From positions 1-64,000 of the forward strand of contig JANWLE010000076.1 in the NCBI GenBank assembly GCA_025451035.1: 64,000 nucleotides of DNA, in the 5' to 3' direction. Position 1 is the first letter of the stretch, and every line of letters starts with the position of its first letter. A program made the position numbers and the translations under genes. The notes under the pieces are model-generated. The model saw only the letters and a list, made by a program, of their open reading frames with translations. It had not been told where the DNA came from and did not search any database. Positions 15,630-23,515 of this stretch are shown one piece after another. This DNA comes from Solirubrobacteraceae bacterium (GTDB lineage: Bacteria > Actinomycetota > Thermoleophilia > Solirubrobacterales > Solirubrobacteraceae).

Positions 15630-16550
15630 ATGACTCTCCCCGTCAGCGTTCTCGTCGCCGAGCCGCAAACCGTCGCGACCCTACGGCCGGGACAGGAGGT
15701 CGACGCCGTTTTCGCCTGCTCGCGCAAGGAGCGCCAAATCTCGCGCACGGGTACCCCCTATCTGACGGTGGAGCTGCGTGATCGCACGGGGACGATCGTG
15801 GCACGCGCCTTCCGCGACGCGGACGTGCTCGCCGGGCGCTTCGAGCGGGGTGAGCTCGTGCGGGTCCGCGGCCGCGTGGAGCGTTTTCGCGACGAGCTTC
15901 AGCTGGCCTTGCTTACGATTGCGCGTGCGCCCGCGAGCGACATCGACCCGAGCTCGTTTCTGCCGGTCGCCTACCGCGACCTGGATGAGCTAGACGGCTT
16001 CCTGGAGCATCTCGCCCGCGAGGTCTACCAGCCAGGGCTGCGGGAGCTGCTCGAGCGCCTGCTCGGCGACGGGCAGCTAAGGGCGCAGATACGCCGCGCT
16101 CCGTGTACGCTGCCGCCGAGCGGCCCGGGGCGGTTCGCTCATCACGCGTACCTAGGCGGCCTGCTGGAGCACACGGTTGCGGTCGCCACGATGGCGCTCG
16201 AACTGTGCACCCTTCACCCGCGGCTGGACCGCGATCTGCTGCTGTGTGCGGCGATCGTCCACGACCTCGGCAAGACCCGCGAGTTCACCTATGGCGCCGA
16301 GCTCGCATACAGCGATGAGGGCAGGATGCTCGGGCACATAGAGCTCGGTTTGCGGCTGCTCGCCTTGCACGTCCCGCCGAGCCTGGAGGCCGAGCGGCGG
16401 CTGGCGCTCGAGCACTGCGTGATGACCCATCACGGGGCCGAGACGAGCGCTTCGCAGCGTTTCGCGAGCCCCGAGGCGCAGGCGCTGCATCGGCTGAACG
16501 CCCTCGACGTTCAGGTGAAGGCTGCGCTCGAGCACGGCGTGTCGCGCTAG
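15630..16550 (+). CDS. YhaM-like 3'-5' exoribonuclease (OB fold + HD domain)
   Basis: A 306-residue protein with an N-terminal OB-fold nucleic-acid-binding domain (about 1-110) and an HD phosphohydrolase domain with HHAYLGGLLEHT and VHDLGKTREF as the metal-binding His/Asp motifs. This is the architecture of YhaM exoribonucleases, which trim RNA (and some DNA) 3' ends. ATG 15630 is taken as the start because the OB domain begins directly after it. The next gene begins 120 bases downstream after a weak hairpin. Confidence 0.87.
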   Translation: MTLPVSVLVAEPQTVATLRPGQEVDAVFACSRKERQISRTGTPYLTVELRDRTGTIVARAFRDADVLAGRFERGELVRVRGRVERFRDELQLALLTIARAPASDIDPSSFLPVAYRDLDELDGFLEHLAREVYQPGLRELLERLLGDGQLRAQIRRAPCTLPPSGPGRFAHHAYLGGLLEHTVAVATMALELCTLHPRLDRDLLLCAAIVHDLGKTREFTYGAELAYSDEGRMLGHIELGLRLLALHVPPSLEAERRLALEHCVMTHHGAETSASQRFASPEAQALHRLNALDVQVKAALEHGVSR

Positions 16551-16579
16551 CTCGCGCCGCCACGCTTCTTTCAGCCGTC

Positions 16580-16598
16580 CCGCCCCGGGCGGAATTTT
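16580..16598 (+). terminator. Weak intrinsic terminator after the exoribonuclease gene
   Basis: CCGCC (16580-16584) pairs with GGCGG (16588-16592) over a 3-base loop, followed by AATTTT. The stem is short, so confidence is low. Confidence 0.4.
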
Positions 16599-16670
16599 CG
16601 CTTCACGATCAAGTGCGCGCCCGTAAATGCCGATCAATGCAGTGATCGTGTCGTTCCCGATGAAAGCCAC

Positions 16671-18959
16671 ATGGTGCCTATGCCGGTGAAATGGCTTGGA
16701 CGTGAACTGAAATCTTCTTCTAAAGGCAAGACGAAGGGGGATGAGCCAATGCCCTCACCCGAGCCTGCGATCAAGCCCCCGGGGAGCGCGGGAGAGGAGC
16801 TCCTGCGGGGACAAGGCGCCCCCAGCCCGGTCGAGCCGCCGCGCCTGAGCGAAGATTTGCCTTCCGCGCCGGCGCCCTCCCAGCCGACGCCGTCGTACCA
16901 CGGCGCTGGCTCATCGCTTCAGCCGCCCGCCGCTCAGCCGCCGCTGTTGACGCCCGTAGCGGGCGAGGCGGTCGGTTTCGTGACGCCCGCCGGCGAGCCC
17001 TTGACAGTGGGTCTGGCGGCCCCAGCGGCGCCGAGCGCGCCCGCCGTGCCGCCCGCCCCTCAACCGCCTTTCGCGAGCACCCCACCGGTCGCCCCGCCAG
17101 CGACGGCCCCGACCCTGCAGCGCCCGCTTCACCCCGGCTTCGCGCGACCGGTCGCGAACGTCTCCACAGCGCTCAAGGTCGATCCGCACGCGCCGCCGCC
17201 GGGCGGCCCTGTGCCCCAGCCCGAGCAGTCCCCGCAGCGACCGCCGCTGTATGCGGTGCCGAGCAGCCTGCGGCCGGGCCTGCGCGCGCCGAGGCACACG
17301 GGGCGCTCCAGACGGCTGATCGGGGACGTCGTCGTCGACCTCGGATTCGCCGACCGCGAGACGGTCGAGCAAGCGGTCGCGAGCTCCAAGGTCGAGGGCA
17401 AGACCACCGGCCAGGTCCTGCTTGAGCGCGGCGCGATCAGCGGCCACCAGCTCGCCCAGGTGATCGCCGAGCGCTTCGGCCTGGACTACATCGACCTGTC
17501 GATCTACGACGTGGATGTCGGCGCGGCGCACCTGATGGACCTCGAGGCGATCAAGCGCTACCAGGCGGTGCCGGTCGGCTACATCGAGGAAGGCGCGCTG
17601 CTGGTGGCGATGGCGGACCCCACCAACGTGCTCGCGATCGATGACATCTCAATGATGACCAACAGGCGGGTCAAGGCGGCTGTCGCGAGCGCCGAGGACA
17701 TCAAGCTGCTCATCACCAAGCTCGCGAACGTGGAGCAGTCGATCAATGAGATCGCCGAGGAGGTCCAGGATCCCGAGCCGACGGCGCTTGTCGAGGAGGC
17801 CGACGCCGACCTGCCGGTGATCAAGCTGGTGCGCTCGATCATCGCCCAGGCGATCTCCCAGGGAGCGTCCGATATCCACGTCAACCCAGAGGAGCAAGAC
17901 ACCCGCGTGCTGTTCCGCGTCGACGGCGCGCTGTACCCGGCCGCGACCGTTCGCCGCAGGATGGCCGTAAACATGGTCTCACGGATCAAGATCATGGCCG
18001 ACCTCGACATCTCCGAGCGACGCGCGCCCCAAGATGGGCGGTTCGCCGTCACCGTCGAGAACCGCCGCGTCGATATTCGCGTCGTGACGCTTCCGCTCGT
18101 CCACGGTGAGGGCGCCGTGCTGCGCATCCTGGACAAAGGAGCGCTCGCGCCAAACCTCGAGTATCTGGGGATGCAGAAGGACGTGCTCGAGCGCTTCAAC
18201 ACTGCGATCCACCGGCCCAACGGCACGGTGCTCGTGACTGGACCAACAGGCTCGGGCAAGTCAACGACGCTGTACGCGGCGCTGAGCGTGCTCAACGACG
18301 GCTCGCGCAGCATCCTCACGATCGAGGATCCCGTCGAGTCGCGGCTGCCCGGGGTGCAGCAGATGCAGATCGCGCCAAAGGCCGGGGTCACATTCGAGTC
18401 CGGTCTGCGCTCGATGCTCCGCGCGGACCCCGACGTGATGATGGTCGGCGAGATTCGCGACCGCCAGACAGCCCACATCGCGGTCGAGGCCGCCTTGACG
18501 GGACACATGGTGCTCTCGACCCTCCACACACGCGACGCCCCCAGCGCGCTCAGCCGGCTCGCGGACATGGGGATCGAGCCGTTCTTGATCTCTGCCGCCG
18601 TGGACTGCGTGGTCGCGCAGCGTCTTGTGCGAATGCTCTGCCAGCACTGCAAGCGGCCGATGAAGATCTCCCAGACGCTGCTCGAGAGCTACGGCTTGCA
18701 GGACACCGAGCCATACGAGGCTGTCGGCTGCTCGCGCTGCGGCGGGTCGGGCTACCGCGGCCGCGTCGGCCTGTACGAGGTGATGACGATCGGCGAGGAG
18801 ATCCGCAACCAGATCCTCGAGCGCGCCTCGGCGGACGCGATAGCGGCGACAGCCAAGCGAGCTGGGATGCGCCGCCTTCGCGACGACGGGATCGAGAAGG
18901 TCAGGGCGGGGCAGACTTCGATCGCCGAGATCGAGCGCATATCCGCGAGCCTGATGTAG
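16671..18959 (+). CDS. pilB: Type IV pilus/type II secretion assembly ATPase (PilB/GspE)
   Basis: A 762-residue hexameric ATPase of pilus or secretion assembly. Residues about 25-205 are Pro/Ala-rich and probably disordered. A degenerate MshEN-type domain follows (RLIGDVVVDLGF ... TGQVLLERGAISGHQL), a fold that can bind cyclic di-GMP. The ATPase core has Walker A GPTGSGKSTT, Walker B MMVGEIRDRQTA, the His box STLHTRDAP and a zinc tetracysteine (CQHCK ... CSRCGG). It starts at an ATG without a clear ribosome site; ATG 16680 is close by. No pilC, pilT, pilM-O or pilin genes are adjacent, so the gene is isolated here. Confidence 0.93.
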   Translation: MVPMPVKWLGRELKSSSKGKTKGDEPMPSPEPAIKPPGSAGEELLRGQGAPSPVEPPRLSEDLPSAPAPSQPTPSYHGAGSSLQPPAAQPPLLTPVAGEAVGFVTPAGEPLTVGLAAPAAPSAPAVPPAPQPPFASTPPVAPPATAPTLQRPLHPGFARPVANVSTALKVDPHAPPPGGPVPQPEQSPQRPPLYAVPSSLRPGLRAPRHTGRSRRLIGDVVVDLGFADRETVEQAVASSKVEGKTTGQVLLERGAISGHQLAQVIAERFGLDYIDLSIYDVDVGAAHLMDLEAIKRYQAVPVGYIEEGALLVAMADPTNVLAIDDISMMTNRRVKAAVASAEDIKLLITKLANVEQSINEIAEEVQDPEPTALVEEADADLPVIKLVRSIIAQAISQGASDIHVNPEEQDTRVLFRVDGALYPAATVRRRMAVNMVSRIKIMADLDISERRAPQDGRFAVTVENRRVDIRVVTLPLVHGEGAVLRILDKGALAPNLEYLGMQKDVLERFNTAIHRPNGTVLVTGPTGSGKSTTLYAALSVLNDGSRSILTIEDPVESRLPGVQQMQIAPKAGVTFESGLRSMLRADPDVMMVGEIRDRQTAHIAVEAALTGHMVLSTLHTRDAPSALSRLADMGIEPFLISAAVDCVVAQRLVRMLCQHCKRPMKISQTLLESYGLQDTEPYEAVGCSRCGGSGYRGRVGLYEVMTIGEEIRNQILERASADAIAATAKRAGMRRLRDDGIEKVRAGQTSIAEIERISASLM

Positions 18960-19038
18960 GCGAGCTGGCCAGGGTGCGCCGCGACGCGAGCCGCCCGTCG
19001 ACTTGCGCTGGCGGCGTGCGCGCGAGACGGCTAGCGTG

Positions 19039-20010
19039 ATGAGCGTGAGACCGCGACGCCGATCGTCCCGCCTGCTGCGTGTGCTCTGGCCTGTCTGTGT
19101 GCTGGCCGCGGGGCTGAGCCTGCCTGTCCTCTCGCCGCCGGCCGGGGCGCGCTCGCGCCGGGTTGCGGCTCCTCGTGTGCACTCCTGCCCGCTCTTCCCC
19201 GCGAGCGATCCGTTGAACCGGGAAATCACGCACGCTCCGGTTTACCCGAACTCCGCCAGCTACATCGCGAGCATCGGCGCGAACCTCGATTTGCACCCAG
19301 ATTTCGGCACCAATCCCAGCTATGGGATCCCGTACCTAGTCGTGGGGCCCCGTCAGCGCAAGGTGCCCGTGCGCTTCACCGAGTATGGCGAAGAATCAGA
19401 CCCCGGCCCGTACCCGATCCCGCTCAGTGCGCCGGTAGAGGGCGCTGGTGAAGAAGGCGACCGGCATGTGCTCACGCTGCAGAGTGGCTCCTGCAAGCTG
19501 TACGAGCTGTATGACGCGCGACGCTCAGCGAGCGGCTGGGAAGCGGCGTCGGGCGCCGTGTTCAACCTCCGCACGGGCGCTCTGCGCCACGACGGCTGGA
19601 CCTCCGCCGACGCCGCCGGCCTGCCGATCATGCCGCTGTTGGTGCGCTACGAAGAGGTGCGCGCGGGACACATCGACCACGCGCTGCGCGTGACGGTCCC
19701 CCGCACGCAGGCGGGCTACATTCATCCCGCCACCCACTACGCCTCCTCGAGCCACGACCGCCGCCTGCCACCCATGGGTCTGCGTCTGCGCCTGAAAGCG
19801 AACTTCGATCTCTCCGGCTACCACGGCCAGGCGCTGATCATCTTGCGGGCGCTGGAGCGCTACGGTCTGATCGTCGCCGACAACGGCTCGAGCTGGTACC
19901 TAACCGGCGCGCCCGATCCGCGCTGGGATGAAAACGACCTCCAGCAACTCAAGCGGGTCCCGGGGTCGGCCTTCGAAGCTGTCAGGAGCGGGCCGATCCG
20001 CCATGACTGA
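19039..20010 (+). CDS. Secreted protein of unknown function
   Basis: A 323-residue protein. ATG 19039 gives an N-terminus with an Arg-rich n-region (VRPRRRSSRLLR) and a hydrophobic core (VLWPVCVLAAGLSLPVL), then a likely signal-peptidase site after AGA. The mature part starts near SCPLFPASDPLN and contains NSASYIASIGANLDLHPDFGT and GIPYLVV, which I associate with a family of exported proteins of unknown function in soil bacteria. No catalytic motif is visible. A TTG at 19003 would place 12 more residues before the signal peptide and is less likely. Confidence 0.85.
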   Translation: MSVRPRRRSSRLLRVLWPVCVLAAGLSLPVLSPPAGARSRRVAAPRVHSCPLFPASDPLNREITHAPVYPNSASYIASIGANLDLHPDFGTNPSYGIPYLVVGPRQRKVPVRFTEYGEESDPGPYPIPLSAPVEGAGEEGDRHVLTLQSGSCKLYELYDARRSASGWEAASGAVFNLRTGALRHDGWTSADAAGLPIMPLLVRYEEVRAGHIDHALRVTVPRTQAGYIHPATHYASSSHDRRLPPMGLRLRLKANFDLSGYHGQALIILRALERYGLIVADNGSSWYLTGAPDPRWDENDLQQLKRVPGSAFEAVRSGPIRHD

Positions 20011-20111
20011 GGGCGGGCCATCGGTCTGTTAGCCAGGCGAGGCAAGCCAGCGGCACGTCGAGGGCAGACAGAAGCTGGCGCACTCGCCGCCCGGCCCGTC
20101 GAGAAGCCTCG

Positions 20112-20330
20112 CTAGAGGCGCTGCTCGTCTGCGGGCGCTATCTGCTCCTGCGCAGGCTGCTGAGGGCTCGCCGGGAGAGTCGGCTGCGACGGCTCGCCGC
20201 TGACGGACTGCTTGAACTCACGCAGGCCGCTGCCCAGCGAACGCCCGATCTCCGGCAGGCGCTTGGCGCCGAACACCAAGAGCAACAGCACGACCAACAG
20301 GGCTATGTGTGTTGGATTGTCAAGTCCCAT
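20112..20330 (-). CDS. tatA: Sec-independent translocase subunit TatA
   Basis: A 72-residue membrane protein. A short N-terminal helix (HIALLVVLLLLVFGAKRLPEIGRSLG) carries the TatA hallmark FGAKRLPEIGRSLG, followed by an amphipathic helix (GLREFKQSV) and a Pro/Gln-rich tail. TatA oligomers form the pore through which folded twin-arginine substrates are exported. TatB and TatC are not in this window. Confidence 0.95.
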   Translation of the reverse strand: MGLDNPTHIALLVVLLLLVFGAKRLPEIGRSLGSGLREFKQSVSGEPSQPTLPASPQQPAQEQIAPADEQRL

Positions 20331-20355
20331 CTACACCAGTGTAGGGCGTATCCGG

Positions 20356-20763
20356 TCAGTCGGAGGCGCCAGCATCTCCGTCGGCGCGGCGGGTCCCATC
20401 GCCCGGCTGACGCAGCGCCTTGCGTAGGAGCTGCACCGCGACAGCGAGCATCAGCGCCGCGAAGGCCACACGCAGCTGCCTGCCCGAGAGCGCGTTGGCG
20501 AGCGCGACGCCCGCGACCGCTCCCGCCGCCGAGAGGACGCCGACGAGCAGCGCGTCGCGGCGATGCACGTTGCCATAACGATCCTGCCGGTAGGCGCCCA
20601 CGAGCGCCACGGGAACGATCGCCAGCAGCGATGTTGCCTCCGCCTGATGCTGAGCCAAGCCGGCCAGGACGACGAGGCCCGGCACGAACAGCACACCTCC
20701 GCCGACGCCGAGCAGGCCAGAAAGGGCTCCGGCCGCCACGCCGACGAGCACAAGCCCGATCAC
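20356..20763 (-). CDS. TauE/SafE-type permease, second half-size subunit
   Basis: A 135-residue membrane protein with about four hydrophobic helices and the TauE/SafE repeat motif SGLLGVGGGVLFVP near the N-terminus. Family members export sulfite, organosulfonates or related anions and normally are about 250 residues with two such repeats. GTG 20763 overlaps the stop of the upstream half-gene (TGA 20762-20760) as GTGA, so translation is coupled. The C-terminus is a charged tail. It probably pairs with the product of 20760-21122 as a heterodimer equivalent to one full-length permease. Confidence 0.82.
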   Translation of the reverse strand: MIGLVLVGVAAGALSGLLGVGGGVLFVPGLVVLAGLAQHQAEATSLLAIVPVALVGAYRQDRYGNVHRRDALLVGVLSAAGAVAGVALANALSGRQLRVAFAALMLAVAVQLLRKALRQPGDGTRRADGDAGASD

Positions 20764-21122
20764 CTGAGCACCAGATCGACCGCCGTGCCCACCAGCGCGG
20801 CGGCAAAAAGCAGGGATATCGTCCGGGCGGGGAGCCGCTGCTGCAAGGCTGTGCCGAGCAGCACGCCGCCGATCGCGGGCACGCCGATCAGCATGCTCTG
20901 CGCCACCCGGACGTTGCCGTAGGCGCCCTGGCTCGCGGCAGCGACGGCAGCGATCACGACGATCGCCGCGAGCGAAGTGCCGGTCGCCTCGTGCTCCCGG
21001 TAGCCGAGCCACAACACCAGTAGCGGAACGATCACCGTCCCGCCGCCGACCCCGAACAGGCCGCTGAACAGCCCCGCGGCGGTGCCGATCAGCGCGAGCT
21101 TCAGATACCTGTCAATCGTCAA
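20760..21122 (-). CDS. TauE/SafE-type permease, first half-size subunit
   Basis: A 120-residue membrane protein with about four helices and the motif SGLFGVGGGTVIVPLLV, equal to one TauE/SafE repeat. It ends in VDLVLR and its stop overlaps the GTG of the next half-gene. The two motifs are similar enough to represent the N- and C-terminal halves of the usual single-chain permease. Both frames are intact with good codon bias, so a recent frameshift is unlikely. Divergent from otsB by 26 bases. Confidence 0.85.
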   Translation of the reverse strand: MTIDRYLKLALIGTAAGLFSGLFGVGGGTVIVPLLVLWLGYREHEATGTSLAAIVVIAAVAAASQGAYGNVRVAQSMLIGVPAIGGVLLGTALQQRLPARTISLLFAAALVGTAVDLVLR

Positions 21123-21148
21123 AGCGCGGCTGAGATCGGCTATGTGGC

Positions 21149-21976
21149 ATGCGCGCCATACTAGAGGTCGTGTGTCCCGCCGCTGCGCTCGCGCAGGCCC
21201 TTGATTCGCTGCGCTCCGATCCCGCCCACGCCGCCGTCCTGCTCGACATCGACGGGACGCTGGCTCCGATCGTCAGGCACGCCGAAGATGCTCACGTGCC
21301 CGAGGCGACGCGTAGCTTGCTGATCGAGATCGCCAGGCGCTACCGGCTCGTGGGCTGTGTTAGCGGCCGCCGCGCGACGACGGCCAGGCGGATCGTCGCG
21401 CTCGGGAGCATCTCCTATGTCGGCAATCACGGCGGGGAGCTGCTCCGCCCGGGCGCCAGCGCACCGCAGATACAGCCTGAGCTCGCCGGCTGGAGCGAGC
21501 GGATCCAGCGGTTCGCGACGAGCGTCCTGACCCCCGAGTACGAACGGCTGCGGGTGCGCTCCGAGGACAAGCAGACGATCGCGGCATTCCACTGGCGCGG
21601 CGCTCCGGACGAGGAGGCGGCGGCGCGCGCGGTCAAGGGGATAGCGAGCGCGGCCGAAGCCGAGGGCTTCGTGGTCCACTGGGGCCGCAAGGTGCTCGAG
21701 ATCCGCCCGCCGGTCGCGCTGCACAAGGGTCTTGGCATCCGTGCCCTGCTCGCCGACCAGCCGGTGCACGCGGCGCTGTATGTCGGGGACGACAGCACCG
21801 ACCTGGACGCCTTCGAGGCGTTGCGCTCGCTCACTGCCGATGGCGCTCTGCGCAGCGCGCTGTGTGTTGCGGTCGTCTCGCGCGAGACGCCGCCGGAGCT
21901 CGCCGCGCAAGCCGACCTGACGATCGATGACACCAGCGGCGTGCGGGAACTGCTGCAAGCGCTGCTCGAGCCGTGA
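21149..21976 (+). CDS. otsB: Trehalose-6-phosphate phosphatase (OtsB)
   Basis: A 275-residue HAD-superfamily phosphatase. The nucleophile motif LLDIDGTLAP has Asp33 and Asp35, followed by VSGRR and YVGNHGGELL, then KVLEIRP and LHKGLGI, and finally the Mg-binding GDDSTDLDAF. These together mark trehalose-phosphatases, which release trehalose from trehalose-6-phosphate. No otsA is present nearby. It is the first gene of an operon with a membrane protein (6 bases downstream) and a glycosyltransferase, so the true substrate could be another sugar phosphate made by that enzyme. Confidence 0.9.
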   Translation: MRAILEVVCPAAALAQALDSLRSDPAHAAVLLDIDGTLAPIVRHAEDAHVPEATRSLLIEIARRYRLVGCVSGRRATTARRIVALGSISYVGNHGGELLRPGASAPQIQPELAGWSERIQRFATSVLTPEYERLRVRSEDKQTIAAFHWRGAPDEEAAARAVKGIASAAEAEGFVVHWGRKVLEIRPPVALHKGLGIRALLADQPVHAALYVGDDSTDLDAFEALRSLTADGALRSALCVAVVSRETPPELAAQADLTIDDTSGVRELLQALLEP

Positions 21977-21982
21977 TCCGCC

Positions 21983-22510
21983 ATGCAGTTCGTTGACTTC
22001 CTCAGAGTCTCGGTGCTGCTCAGCGCCGCGGCTGCCACGGCGCTCGCGATCATCACCGTGCTGAGTGCTGCGCCGAACTCCGACACCGCCGTTTTCATCT
22101 GCGCTGGCTGGTGGCTCGTGGCGGCCATCGGTGGCGTGTGGCTCGGCCGGGCCAGCCACGTCAATCCACGGATCGCCCGCCTGTTGGCTCAGGCCAAGCC
22201 GACCAAGACGATGCCCGAGCACAGGCCGGGGGGGATCCTCCTGAACCGTCTTTGGCCGCTGCTGCTCTACACCGTCATCGCGGGCGGGCTGGCGCTGCTG
22301 GCGCCCCAGATACCGGGGATCGCGGCTGGGTTCGCGATCATCTGGTCGCTCTCGTGGCGTCGACAGGACGCCGCCGTGGAGGCCATCGAGGAGCGTGACG
22401 GCATCCGTTTCTACGTGCTGAGAACCTCGCCGATCCGGCCGATCGAGCTGGAGCGGGCGCCGGGGTTCAAGGCGATCCACCCCGAGCGAATGAACGGCGC
22501 GGCGACCTAG
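21983..22510 (+). CDS. Membrane protein of unknown function
   Basis: A 175-residue protein with two N-terminal hydrophobic helices (about 8-30 and 37-56), a cytoplasmic loop with KPTKTMPEHRPGG, two more helices (about 90-125), and a soluble C-terminal segment of about 45 residues. I do not recognise a family with a known role. It sits between otsB and a glycosyltransferase in one transcription unit; its stop codon directly abuts the next ATG. Confidence 0.82.
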   Translation: MQFVDFLRVSVLLSAAAATALAIITVLSAAPNSDTAVFICAGWWLVAAIGGVWLGRASHVNPRIARLLAQAKPTKTMPEHRPGGILLNRLWPLLLYTVIAGGLALLAPQIPGIAAGFAIIWSLSWRRQDAAVEAIEERDGIRFYVLRTSPIRPIELERAPGFKAIHPERMNGAAT

Positions 22511-23515
22511 ATGACCGATGTCTTGATTGTCTCGCTCGGATCGACCGGTGGTCTGCGCCTGGCGGACGAGCAGCTGTGCGAGTCGCTGCGGCGCGCCGGC
22601 GCCGAGACACGGATAGCCAGCGCCCGGCCGCAGCGCGAGCTCCGCACGCTGATGGCGACCGATATGGCCTGGGCGCTGGCGGCGCGCTCCGCGGCGCGTG
22701 AGGAGATGCGGCGCAAACCGGCGCGCGCGGTGATCTACTCGAGCACCACCGCGGCGTTGCTGTGGCCACAGCCGGGCGCGATCCGCTTCGATGCGCTCGC
22801 CGGCGCAAACCGGCCCGGGCGGCACGGCCTGTGGCAGCGTCCGCTCGAGCGACGCCGGCTTTCCTCGGCGCCGCTTTTGCTCCCCTACAGCGAGGGCGCG
22901 CTACACGAGGGAAGCGATGGTGCGCTCGCCCACGAGCGCACCATCGTGCTTCCGGTGGCTGTGGAGGTAGAGGACCCGCCCGCCCCCGAGAGAGACATCG
23001 CGGCGATCACCTATGCCGCCAACCCGCTCAAGAAGGGCCTGGACAGGGTGCTAGAGGCATGGAGCCGTGCGCGACGGCCAGACGAGGATCTCCTCGTCAC
23101 GGGCGTCAGCAGCCAGACCCTGGGCCGAGTCGGCCTGGACGTGCCAGGCGACGGCGTGCGCGTCAGCGGAATGCTGGGCGCGGCGGAGTACCGCGCGCTG
23201 TTGCGCCGCGCCCGGGTGTTCGTGTGCGCTCCCCGCCGCGAGGACTACGGCCAGGCTCAGCTGGAGGCGCTGGCGCACGGGTGTCAGCTGGTGAGCACGG
23301 AGTCGGCCGGGGCATACGCGGCGCTCGAGCTGGCGCGCCAGATCGACAGGCGGCTGGTGGGTGAGGACCTCGCGCGGGCGCTGCGGATCGCACTCGACGA
23401 GCCGCTCGTGGACTACTCGACGCGGGCACTGGCGCTGTTGGAGCCGTTCAGCATCAAAGCGCTCGACAGCATCGTGGAGCGTCAGCTGCTGCCGGCGCTG
23501 TTCGCGCGCGCCTAG
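22511..23515 (+). CDS. Glycosyltransferase (GT4-like)
   Basis: A 334-residue GT-B-type glycosyltransferase. The N-terminal half contains a Gly-rich loop (GSTGGLRLADEQLCESLRRAG) typical of acceptor domains. The C-terminal half has the GT4-like donor-binding pattern: the NPLKKGLDRVLEAW region, VSGMLGAAEYRALLRRARVFVCAPRREDYGQAQLEALAHGCQ with the E-x7-E-like motif, and TESAGAYAAL. Donor and acceptor are unknown. Its ATG directly follows the stop of the membrane protein, and its end overlaps polX by 4 bases in convergent orientation. Confidence 0.87.
   Translation: MTDVLIVSLGSTGGLRLADEQLCESLRRAGAETRIASARPQRELRTLMATDMAWALAARSAAREEMRRKPARAVIYSSTTAALLWPQPGAIRFDALAGANRPGRHGLWQRPLERRRLSSAPLLLPYSEGALHEGSDGALAHERTIVLPVAVEVEDPPAPERDIAAITYAANPLKKGLDRVLEAWSRARRPDEDLLVTGVSSQTLGRVGLDVPGDGVRVSGMLGAAEYRALLRRARVFVCAPRREDYGQAQLEALAHGCQLVSTESAGAYAALELARQIDRRLVGEDLARALRIALDEPLVDYSTRALALLEPFSIKALDSIVERQLLPALFARA

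Noticed and set aside
20356..21122. Single TauE/SafE gene with a sequencing frameshift
   Set aside because: The GTGA overlap and independent start and stop suit two real genes; nevertheless a frameshift cannot be excluded without reads.
21161..22825. 554-codon minus-strand open frame across otsB and the two genes downstream
   Set aside because: Arg/Gln/Asp-rich nonsense composition, and it spans three real genes with clear motifs on the plus strand.
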